A DNA stretch of 21,803 nucleotides from Verrucomicrobia bacterium UBA1412. Its GTDB lineage: Bacteria > Verrucomicrobiota > Verrucomicrobiia > Limisphaerales > UBA1412. The notes below the pieces were generated by a model that made no database searches, was not told where the DNA came from, and worked only from the letters and a program-made list of their open reading frames with translations. The translations under genes were made by a program, and so were the position numbers. Below are positions 1 to 6,751 of this stretch, in pieces (the first letter of the stretch is position 1; each line of letters opens with the position of its first letter). The stretch lies in the NCBI GenBank assembly GCA_002305615.1, contig DBPU01000063.1, forward strand, positions 1-21,803, in the 5' to 3' direction.

Positions 1-599
1 CCGATATCATGAGCCAGTGGACCGAACTGGGAGCAACATGGAATAAGGGCCAGGAGAGTGTCCTTCGCTCTTTAGAGTTGATACTCAAGAGGTTTCCATT
101 CCCGCTAAAGGGAATAGATACAGACAATGGGAGCGAGTTTTTGAATGCACACCTGCAGCACTTTTGGAAGAACCATCCTGACCGGCCGCTGATCACCCGC
201 TCACGTCCTTACCACAAGAATGACAATGCGCATGTGGAGCAGAAAAATCGAACACTGGTCCGAGAGCTGATCGGTTATGATCGGCTGGATAAGCCGCAAT
301 GTGTGGAGCTGTTGGAAGATATTTATGAGGTATGGTGCCTGCAGAATAACCACTTTATTCCACGGATGAAGTTGCAGAAAAAGTATCGGGCAGCAAGCCG
401 CATTGTTAAAGAGTATACGGCCCCGAAAACACCTTATCAAAGGGTGATGGAAAGCCCTCTAAATGCTGACGCCAAGAGGAAGCTTCAATCCATTCATCAG
501 AGCCTCAATCCCCTTAAGCTCCAGAGGCAATATGAGGAGAAACTAAAAAAACTTTACAGCTGGATCGCAAATGAAAATCGTGTACAAAATGCCCTCTAA
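1..599 (+). CDS. IS481-like DDE transposase / integrase-core protein, 5' end outside the window
   Basis: The reading frame is open from the first bases (codon GAT at 3-5) to TAA at 597-599, so this is the C-terminal part of a longer gene. The ATG at 9 lies inside the domain and is not the true start. The visible part is the second half of a retroviral-type integrase core. The segment GIDTDNGSEF carries the second catalytic aspartate, and NDNAHVEQKN carries the catalytic glutamate. The first catalytic aspartate should lie just upstream of the window. The tail, with a TPYQRV segment and a basic coiled C-terminus, matches what I know of IS481-type proteins. The product would catalyse DNA strand transfer for an insertion sequence. 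No terminal inverted repeat could be identified downstream, so the element's limits are unknown. No frameshift or internal stop is seen in the visible part. Confidence 0.85.
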   Translation, partial: DIMSQWTELGATWNKGQESVLRSLELILKRFPFPLKGIDTDNGSEFLNAHLQHFWKNHPDRPLITRSRPYHKNDNAHVEQKNRTLVRELIGYDRLDKPQCVELLEDIYEVWCLQNNHFIPRMKLQKKYRAASRIVKEYTAPKTPYQRVMESPLNADAKRKLQSIHQSLNPLKLQRQYEEKLKKLYSWIANENRVQNAL

Positions 600-760
600 T
601 TACATACCATCAGGACGCGCTCGCTTTTCGAGGCTTTTCTCTCTCTTTCGGTGCGCTCTATTTTTGAGGCAATACGCTGAATAAATCTGCAAGTCGCTGT
701 CCTCATTAGACGAGATCGTTCAATAAAGAACGGCAGCAGACGGCATTATTCAACAGATAT

Positions 761-1192
761 TTAAACATCAAAAAGAACCGCTGCGCGCCACCCTCCAGCT
801 AAACAGGCTTCAACCTTAAGGAGATGATACGTCACCGCCTTAATTTCGTTCTGAATCAAGTGGCGTGAAGGGTTGTATTTTTCTCCAGAAACGGTAGCCC
901 TCAAATTATTTTCATTGATTGCGTTAACTTTAAAACTGCAAAAGAGACAGTGCTCAACCGAGTGGATATAATTGAGCTCAGACAGCCACTCTACCAACAA
1001 CGACTCATAGCCATTGGCACGAATCTCAATTTCTCTAGTTTCTTTTGGACGGACTAAAGCCAAATCTGTCAGCTCATAAAACATGCCCCAGGCACATCTC
1101 TCGTATAGCTGCTCCAAAGTTGCGGCAGATACTTGTATACCGACATCTGCCGCATGTTCTAACGGAATAAGCCAACTCGGTCTGGGGAGCAT
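761..1192 (-). CDS. Archease (RtcB ligase cofactor family)
   Basis: This 143-aa protein matches the archease fold in length and motifs. It has an N-terminal HAADVG segment (about residues 13-18, H-T-A-D in most members), a central wL-eLnyi helix region, and a C-terminal EIKAVTYH segment followed by a terminal FDV. In the family, the early aspartate and the extreme C-terminal aspartate help bind metal. Archease activates the RNA ligase RtcB by promoting its guanylylation and multiple turnover, so a role in RNA repair or ligation in the cytoplasm is expected. The ATG lies 3 bp after the lysS stop codon, and an AAAGAG element sits about 6 nt upstream inside the lysS end, so translation is probably coupled to lysS. 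No rtcB is present in the window. Between its stop and the transposase gene there is only a weak CGTTC/GAACG hairpin (717-732). Confidence 0.87.
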   Translation of the reverse strand: MLPRPSWLIPLEHAADVGIQVSAATLEQLYERCAWGMFYELTDLALVRPKETREIEIRANGYESLLVEWLSELNYIHSVEHCLFCSFKVNAINENNLRATVSGEKYNPSRHLIQNEIKAVTYHLLKVEACLAGGWRAAVLFDV

Positions 1193-1195
1193 TTT

Positions 1196-2677
1196 TTACT
1201 CTTTGGGCTCTGCATTTGCTTCCATAGAGGAAAGCTTGGGCTTGAGTTGAGGGAATAGGAGTACATCCCGAATGCTATCCTGCCCCAAAAGCATCATCAC
1301 CAGTCGGTCAATCCCCACGCCCATACCTCCGGCTGGAGGCATTCCGTGCTCCAAAGCCAATAAGAAATCCTCGTCCAGTTTTTGTTGCTCTCCACCGGCC
1401 TGATGTTCAAGCCGCTGCCTTTGTTCAATCGGGTCATTTTGCTCTGAATACGCAGGTGCTATTTCCTGACCATTCATGCAACACTCGAATACTTCCACTA
1501 CTGAAGGGTCGTCAGGAGAAAGTTTTGCAAGTGGCACCAGCTCTTTGGGCAGATGGGTCACAAAAGTAGGTTGGATTAAAGTCGGCTCAATCATTTTCTC
1601 AAAAATTGCTGAGGTTACTTCAAAGTCTTCGTAGTCGTCTCCGATCTCAAGACCCATTGATAGAGCCCTCTGTCTCCGCTCGTCTGGGGTAATCTCAAAC
1701 CAGTCTTGGCCTGCTTTTTCGCGGACCATATCTTTGTATTTCGCCTGCTTCCACTGGGTCAAATCTATCCGTTTGGTGACCTGCCCGGTTTCGTCTCTGG
1801 TTTCTATTACAAGGGAGCCTAAAACCTTCTGGGCCACATGGGTGACCATGTCTTTTAAAAGCTCCATCATGCTTGCATAGTCGCCAAAAGCCTCATATAC
1901 CTCCATCATGGTAAACTCAGGATTATGGCGGCGATCCAACCCTTCATTTCTGAAATTCCGTCCAATTTCAAAAACGCGGTTAAAACCTCCTACCAAAAGC
2001 CGTTTCAGGTAAAGCTCCAGCGCAATGCGTAAGTAAAAATCGCAGCCCAAGCTATTGTGGTGGGTGATAAAGGGGGTTGCGGCAGCACCTCCGGGGATAG
2101 GCTGCATCATGGGAGTTTCAACCTCCATAAAACCACGGGAATTCAGAAACTGCCTTATTTCATGAAGGATGATACTCCTTTTAATGAAAACACCCCGGAC
2201 CTCCTCGTTGGACATCAAATCCAGATAGCGCTGACGATAACGTATTTCCGTATCAACTACCCCTTTTCGCTTCTCAGGCATGGGGCGAAGAGATTTGGAG
2301 AGGACGGTAAAAGACTCAAGCTTTATTGAGATTTCCCCTGTACGTGTTTTAAAGTATTTACCCTGGACGCCCAGGAAATCGCCAATATCCAAATGTTTAA
2401 AAAGGGCAAACTGTTCTTCTCCAACAAGTTGCTTTTGGGCATAAACCTGAATTCTTCCACTTTGATCCCGAATATCAAAGAAAAGACTTTTACCCATGTC
2501 CCTGTATGCCGTAATTCGTCCAGCCAAGCAAATTTCCTTGCCCTCTTCGAATTGCTCGCGAGCTGTCTCTATATCACAGTCAGGTCTGCTCTTGTTCATA
2601 AAGGGATTGATTCCCTTTTGCAGCAGTGCATTCAGTTTTGCTTTTCTTTGTTCAATAAGTGAGTTTGTATCATCCAT
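1196..2677 (-). CDS. lysS: Lysyl-tRNA synthetase, class II
   Basis: At 493 aa this has the normal length of bacterial class II LysRS, which charges tRNA-Lys with lysine in the cytoplasm. An N-terminal OB-fold anticodon-binding domain (about 48-125) contains GRITAYRDMGKSLFFDIRD. The class II core follows: motif 1 near ETPMMQPIPGGAAATPF (188-203), motif 2 FRNEGLDRRHNPEFTMMEVY (242-261), and motif 3 GGMGVGIDRLVMMLL (450-464) with the ATP-binding arginine. One substrate-pocket segment reads EIAPAYSEQNDP (405-416), where most LysRSs I know read EIANAYSELNDP. The gene is followed after 3 bp by archease. It is separated from the upstream 278-aa gene by a terminator-like hairpin, so it probably has its own promoter in the 2678-2728 stretch, but I could not identify a convincing one. 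The start ATG at 2677 has only an A-rich leader and no strong Shine-Dalgarno sequence. Confidence 0.97.
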   Translation of the reverse strand: MDDTNSLIEQRKAKLNALLQKGINPFMNKSRPDCDIETAREQFEEGKEICLAGRITAYRDMGKSLFFDIRDQSGRIQVYAQKQLVGEEQFALFKHLDIGDFLGVQGKYFKTRTGEISIKLESFTVLSKSLRPMPEKRKGVVDTEIRYRQRYLDLMSNEEVRGVFIKRSIILHEIRQFLNSRGFMEVETPMMQPIPGGAAATPFITHHNSLGCDFYLRIALELYLKRLLVGGFNRVFEIGRNFRNEGLDRRHNPEFTMMEVYEAFGDYASMMELLKDMVTHVAQKVLGSLVIETRDETGQVTKRIDLTQWKQAKYKDMVREKAGQDWFEITPDERRQRALSMGLEIGDDYEDFEVTSAIFEKMIEPTLIQPTFVTHLPKELVPLAKLSPDDPSVVEVFECCMNGQEIAPAYSEQNDPIEQRQRLEHQAGGEQQKLDEDFLLALEHGMPPAGGMGVGIDRLVMMLLGQDSIRDVLLFPQLKPKLSSMEANAEPKE

Positions 2678-2712
2678 ACTTTTTTCTAATTATCTATCGA
2701 AGAATTTTGAAA

Positions 2713-2751
2713 CCTTTAAAAAGCCAAAAGGCAACACTCCTCATGTCGCCT
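2713..2751 (-). terminator. Terminator-like hairpin between the 278-aa gene and lysS
   Basis: Read on the minus strand, AGGCGACA and TGTTGCCT (2751-2744 and 2736-2729) form an 8-bp stem with one G-U pair around a 7-nt loop. A T-rich run follows (TTTGGCTTTTT, down to about 2713). It lies 32 bp past the stop codon of the 278-aa gene and about 50 bp before the lysS start, so a rho-independent terminator is the natural reading. A lysS leader attenuator is the alternative. Confidence 0.55.
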
Positions 2752-2782
2752 CGGCATACGTTATACTTCTCTTATATGCTTG

Positions 2783-3619
2783 TTATACAACTAGTGAGGC
2801 AGAAACGGAGTTACTGGGTTTAGACTTGTAGTGGCGAACCAAGTCTACCATGAGGGAGGGGTGAAGGAGCATCACCTTCTTAACCACTGACGGGAAACAA
2901 GTCTCAAAAGCCGTTTTCCAATTATCTCCCAGTTGAGAAGCAACCATCATCTTTACCACATCGTTATCCTCAGAAATAATATCATTTTCACTCCAGTTGT
3001 AAGCTACCGGTTTGAGACTGAGCAGCTCAGCAGGCACAAAAATAATCGGCTTCGAATCCAGTGGGTGAAATGGAACGCAATAGGTTTTGTTCATATAGAG
3101 ATAACGGCCGTTCGCTATTCCCTGTTCCTGAACGACACGGTCGGTATATGCAAACAAATTGGGAAGGATCACCTTGGCAACCATACCACCAGCCCGTTTC
3201 ATTTCAATCCCTTCCAAAACAGCCACCAGTGGGAATAGTTCCGTATCTGTAATTCCGGCCCGTATAAACTTCCGAGCCGTGGCAGTTAGCGCCGCTACCA
3301 TATCTGCCTTCATGCCGGAGAGCCCCCTGCTAATCGCATGAGAGAAATGAATACCCAGATCTTCCAGCTGAAGCTCATTCAATACTTCAGAATAAAAGAC
3401 GTCATCGCTCCTGCCCGAAACTTGCAACAAGCGTATCAGACCAGACGCATAGCGGCGAAAACGATGATTTGCCAGCTGGATTTCAGGCGTTTTCGATGTT
3501 AAAAGTGCATGAGGATCCACATAAACCAAAGAATCCCGGTTTACTAACGCATTAAAAACGCCACCCTTCTCCAGCACTTCCGGAGAGACACCTAAAAGAT
3601 CACTCAGTTTAGTACTCAT
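2783..3619 (-). CDS. Uncharacterised 278-aa cytoplasmic protein
   Basis: I do not recognise this gene with confidence. The protein is 278 aa, has no signal peptide and no clear membrane segment, and appears to be a soluble alpha/beta protein. Notable stretches are LVYVDPHAL (31-39), an acidic helix around ELQLEDLGIHF (82-92), a glycine-containing RGLSGMKADM (98-107), a long hydrophobic helix region ELFPLVAVLEGIEM (127-140), FAYTDRVVQEQGI (156-168), and PLDSKPIIFVPAELL (186-200), after which the end becomes polar. The order VDP-LL, then LF-L-EGI, then YT-R--QE-GI, then KPI--VP-ELL loosely recalls a family of uncharacterised bacterial proteins I have seen, but I cannot verify this. The ATG at 3619 has a modest AGGG element about 10 nt upstream. 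The gene appears monocistronic: a terminator-like hairpin follows it, and a divergent M50 protease gene starts 197 bp away. Base composition resembles its neighbours. Confidence 0.75.
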   Translation of the reverse strand: MSTKLSDLLGVSPEVLEKGGVFNALVNRDSLVYVDPHALLTSKTPEIQLANHRFRRYASGLIRLLQVSGRSDDVFYSEVLNELQLEDLGIHFSHAISRGLSGMKADMVAALTATARKFIRAGITDTELFPLVAVLEGIEMKRAGGMVAKVILPNLFAYTDRVVQEQGIANGRYLYMNKTYCVPFHPLDSKPIIFVPAELLSLKPVAYNWSENDIISEDNDVVKMMVASQLGDNWKTAFETCFPSVVKKVMLLHPSLMVDLVRHYKSKPSNSVSASLVV

Positions 3620-3778
3620 ATCTCAAAACCCTGTCCCATTCTCTCAAACTCCGTTTGCATTTGTCCAGCAGGAAGAGCATGGGAAAGCAGACAATTGTAT
3701 TATTTGTGCATTTTGGAGATAAGTTGCTGCTTTAATCCAGTTTATTCAGGCCCTAGCAGCAGGTCTTCCGTTATTGTT

Positions 3779-3807
3779 TTGCGTATGTCAAAGCACCCAG
3801 GTAAAGT
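3779..3807 (+). promoter_or_regulatory. Possible promoter of the M50 protease gene, with very short leader
   Basis: TTGCGT (3779-3784), a 17-nt spacer and TAAAGT (3802-3807) lie 9 nt before the ATG at 3817. Both hexamers are weak (3/6 and 4/6 matches to consensus), so this is only tentative. It would give a leader of a few nucleotides. Confidence 0.25.
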
Positions 3808-3816
3808 GTACGGGCG

Positions 3817-4494
3817 ATGAATGCAAGTGTTCTAGCTAACGGTCTCATTTTTTATTTTTGTTTTATAATAGCTCTCAGTTTTCATGAGTTTGCTCATGCT
3901 TGGGTTGCGTCACGGTGTGGCGATAACACGGCAAAAGCACTCGGGCGCCTTACGATAAATCCCCTAGCCCACATAGATCCTCTGGGTACGGTGATTTTGC
4001 CCCTGCTCATGATTTTTTTGCCAGCCATGGGATCTGCTGGATCTGCCTTGAGCAGTTTCGTAATTGGTTGGGCTAAACCCGTGCCTGTAGACCCCCGCAA
4101 TTTTCGCAGGGGAATTCGCGACGATAATTGGGTATCAGTTGCGGGACCACTTTCCAATCTGATTCTGGCCTTTATAACGCTCATACTCTTTAAAATTATC
4201 ACGGCCGTATTTGCTCAAGATCAAAGTTTCGCTGACGGATTTTCTCAATTCCTGTTAAATCTGGTTTATATCAATATCCTGCTGGCATGGTTTAACATGA
4301 TACCGATTCCTCCGCTGGATGGATCCCATTTGCTTAAAAATTTTACCCGCATGAGCTATCAAACTTACTTCTGGCTTAGCCAATGGGGTATCTGGATTTT
4401 GATTTTTGCCCTCAATTTCACCCCTTTGCGTAGGATATTAGTAGTATTGATCTCAGGAACAGTTAAAGCCATGGCTTTCGTTTTGAGGCTTTAG
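3817..4494 (+). CDS. M50 family (site-2 protease-like) membrane metallopeptidase
   Basis: This 225-aa polytopic membrane protein belongs to the compact M50 group that lacks PDZ and CBS domains. The zinc site is complete: HEFAH (residues 23-27) supplies two histidines and the catalytic glutamate in the first membrane helix, and NMIPIPPLDG (160-169) supplies the third ligand, Asp168. Family signatures GDNTAKALGRLTINPLAHIDPLGT (35-58, shown here as the GD-TA--GRLT-NP--HIDP-GT pattern) and GWAKPVPVDPRNF (84-96) are intact. It would cut membrane-embedded substrates; in this subfamily the physiological substrate is usually unknown. The start at 3817 places HEFAH at the expected distance from the N-terminus. 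It is divergent from the 278-aa gene and followed after 81 bp by the beta-helix gene. A weak AGCC/GGCT hairpin with a short T run lies just after the stop (4493-4511), so cotranscription is uncertain. Confidence 0.93.
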   Translation: MNASVLANGLIFYFCFIIALSFHEFAHAWVASRCGDNTAKALGRLTINPLAHIDPLGTVILPLLMIFLPAMGSAGSALSSFVIGWAKPVPVDPRNFRRGIRDDNWVSVAGPLSNLILAFITLILFKIITAVFAQDQSFADGFSQFLLNLVYINILLAWFNMIPIPPLDGSHLLKNFTRMSYQTYFWLSQWGIWILIFALNFTPLRRILVVLISGTVKAMAFVLRL

Positions 4495-4575
4495 CCGTAG
4501 ACAGGCTTTTGAGGATGGGCATTTTTTTACAAGTAGTTTTGGCGTTTTTGCTCGCCTAAAGGACCCTGTTCTGTA

Positions 4576-6657
4576 ATGGTACTACGGATGTTGTTGAGCG
4601 TTATGAAGAAGGTATTATTTGTCATGCTGCTTGCGCAAGCAGTGATCGGTTACGGAGCCCCGCTGGAACTCTTTGTCGCTCCCGTTGAGCAAGGCGGCAA
4701 CAACCAAAATCCCGGAACACAAGAGAAACCGTTAGCTACTTTTTCGGCTGCTCGGGATCTTTTGAGGGAAATACAAAGAAAGACGATGCTTCCGCCTGAA
4801 GAAGGCGCGGTTATTCATCTTCTTCCCGGTGATTACTTGGTCGATAGCACACTGGAGCTAAACTACGAAGACAATGGCCGAATGGATCGCCGTATTGTTT
4901 ACCGCTCCTACTCTGCAACAAATCCGGCTCGGCTCATAGGCGGGCGCTCTGTGACCAATTTTGTTGAACTCTCTGATAAATCCATCCAAGAGCGACTCGT
5001 CCCGGAAACCCAAGGGAAAATTTGGACTGCGGATTTAGGCGCTTTGGGGATGAAGAATTTTGGACAACTTCGTTCCAGAGGCTTTGCCAGACCTACTCAT
5101 CCGGCTCATTGCGAACTCTTCTATGATGGCAAACCGATGACTTTGGCTCAATGGCCGAACCCGGGTGAATTCTCAAAAATCGCCGGCTTTGCTGAATCAG
5201 GTACAAATGATGAACATGGTGGAACTATCGGTTCCAAGGAAAACGGTTATTTTTATGATGGAGAAAGGCCTGGCACGTGGAAAACTCCTTCCGCTGCCAA
5301 CAGTATCTGGGCTCATGGCTACTGGGCATGGGATTGGGCCAACTCCTATGAAAAAGTTTTAAGTATTGATCCCGAAAAGAAACTCATAAAAACGGAGGGC
5401 GTCAATTACGGCTATCGAAAAGGACAACGTGTCTCTTACGTAAACGTGCTTGAAGAGCTTGATCAGCCCGGTGAGTACTATGTGGACACGGAAAAAGGAA
5501 TACTCTATTTCTGGCCGCCCACCGAAGGAAAGCCAGACAAAGAGGCTTTTGTTTCAGAATTAGAAACACCAATGATTCGCTCTTCAGGAGCCTCATTCAT
5601 TACCTTCGAAAACCTAACCCTGACTGCCTGCCGTGGTGAGGGAATCACTATAGAAAATGGCACTGCGGTTATTATCACAAACTGCCGTTTTATCAATATC
5701 GGCAGCCGCGGAGCCAGCATTTCGGGAGGTTTGGGCTGTATGGTGCTCAACTGTGACTTTACCCAGACTGGAGACGGTGGCGTTTATCTCTCCGGTGGCG
5801 ACCGACAGACTTTAAAACCCTGTGGCCACATTGTCCAGGATTGCGTCTTTCAAAAACAAGGCCGATGGTCTCGTTGTTATGTTCCCGCAATTGGTTTTGA
5901 TGGTGTCGGCATTAAGGCCCGGCATAATTTGATTTTTGACCACCCTCACTGCGCTATTCTCTATGGGGGAAACAACCACACCATTGAATTCAATGAAATT
6001 CACCACGTTGCTTTGGAGACTGGAGACGTAGGGGCCATCTATGCAGGCAGAGACTACACTATGCGGGGCAACAAGATTCAGTACAATTACATTCACCACA
6101 CTGGCGGGGTTGGGATGGGCAGTATGGGCATTTACAATGACGACAGTCTGAGTGGAACTTACATGTATGGAAACCTCTTCCATAAGGTTCAACGCGCCGT
6201 CTTCATGGGTGGGGGCCGCGACTTTGTAGTTCAAAACAACGTTTTTGTGGACTGTGATCCAGCCGTTTCGCTGGATGGACGCGGCTTAGATAAAAGCCCT
6301 GTTTGGTACAATCAAGTCTACGTGACGCTCAAAGAGCGCTTGGATGCAGTTCCTCGGAACATCTATGAAAAGAATTACCCGGAAATTTACACTGTTGATA
6401 AATATCTGGCTCAGACCAACGGGGTACCTCCGGAAAACATTCTCGTAAAAGATAACATCTCTTTTGGAGGAAAATGGAAGGAAGTGTATTGGCACGCAGA
6501 AGATCGTATGGTGGACTGGGTGAATAACTTCGTTGACCAGGATCCTGGGTTTGTAGACGCTCCCAACGGGAACTTTGCACTGAAGCCTGACTCCCCTGCC
6601 CTTAAGATGGGTATCAAACCTCTGCCTCTGGACAAAATCGGCCCTCGCAGAAAATAA
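4576..6657 (+). CDS. Secreted right-handed parallel beta-helix protein, possibly polysaccharide-active
   Basis: This 693-aa protein has an N-terminal signal peptide with the hydrophobic core VLFVMLLAQAVIGYGA. It then shows the typical opening of secreted beta-helix proteins: LFVAPVEQGGNNQNPGT followed by EKPLATFSAARDLLRE, the F-V-P...NPGT...KP-AT---ARD pattern. Residues of roughly 330-560 contain repeated short strands rich in N-F/I-N turns (FENLTLTACRG, NNHTIEFNEIHH, FVVQNNVFVDC), as expected of a pectate-lyase-like coil. Proteins of this shape often bind or cleave polysaccharides, but I see no diagnostic catalytic signature and do not assign an EC activity. Three in-frame ATGs compete: 4576 (AAAGGA 12 nt upstream), 4588, and 4603. 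The one at 4603 gives the most typical MKK signal peptide, so the true start may be 27 bp downstream of the one listed. The nearby GH27 and rhamnosidase genes fit a glycan-degradation theme. Confidence 0.85.
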   Translation: MVLRMLLSVMKKVLFVMLLAQAVIGYGAPLELFVAPVEQGGNNQNPGTQEKPLATFSAARDLLREIQRKTMLPPEEGAVIHLLPGDYLVDSTLELNYEDNGRMDRRIVYRSYSATNPARLIGGRSVTNFVELSDKSIQERLVPETQGKIWTADLGALGMKNFGQLRSRGFARPTHPAHCELFYDGKPMTLAQWPNPGEFSKIAGFAESGTNDEHGGTIGSKENGYFYDGERPGTWKTPSAANSIWAHGYWAWDWANSYEKVLSIDPEKKLIKTEGVNYGYRKGQRVSYVNVLEELDQPGEYYVDTEKGILYFWPPTEGKPDKEAFVSELETPMIRSSGASFITFENLTLTACRGEGITIENGTAVIITNCRFINIGSRGASISGGLGCMVLNCDFTQTGDGGVYLSGGDRQTLKPCGHIVQDCVFQKQGRWSRCYVPAIGFDGVGIKARHNLIFDHPHCAILYGGNNHTIEFNEIHHVALETGDVGAIYAGRDYTMRGNKIQYNYIHHTGGVGMGSMGIYNDDSLSGTYMYGNLFHKVQRAVFMGGGRDFVVQNNVFVDCDPAVSLDGRGLDKSPVWYNQVYVTLKERLDAVPRNIYEKNYPEIYTVDKYLAQTNGVPPENILVKDNISFGGKWKEVYWHAEDRMVDWVNNFVDQDPGFVDAPNGNFALKPDSPALKMGIKPLPLDKIGPRRK

Positions 6658-6711
6658 AGAAGATCAAACTCATACAATACATTTTTCCGAGCGCTCTTTC
6701 TATCATAATTC

Positions 6712-6740
6712 TTGGCACCCTGACCTGGATAAGCTAGACT
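6712..6740 (+). promoter_or_regulatory. Candidate sigma70-type promoter for lptD, with very short leader
   Basis: TTGGCA (6712-6717), a 17-nt spacer and TAGACT (6735-6740) precede the lptD ATG by 11 nt. The likely transcription start near 6747 would leave a leader of about 5 nt with no Shine-Dalgarno sequence. Hexamer matches are 5/6 and 4/6. Confidence 0.45.
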
Positions 6741-6751
6741 GCTGGGCGCAA

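Noticed and set aside
717..732. CGTTC/GAACG hairpin between the transposase and archease genes
   Set aside because: Only 5 bp with no following T tract on either strand; too weak to call a terminator.
2057..2831. Several plus-strand frames of 89-111 codons opposite lysS
   Set aside because: All antisense to lysS and without motifs.
3691..3698. ACAATTGT palindrome between the 278-aa gene and the M50 gene
   Set aside because: An 8-bp AT-rich palindrome is expected by chance at this length; nothing else supports a regulator site.
5812..6234. 140-codon minus-strand frame inside the beta-helix gene
   Set aside because: Mirrors the repetitive beta-helix coding sequence; its valine/asparagine-rich translation reflects that repeat and not a protein family.
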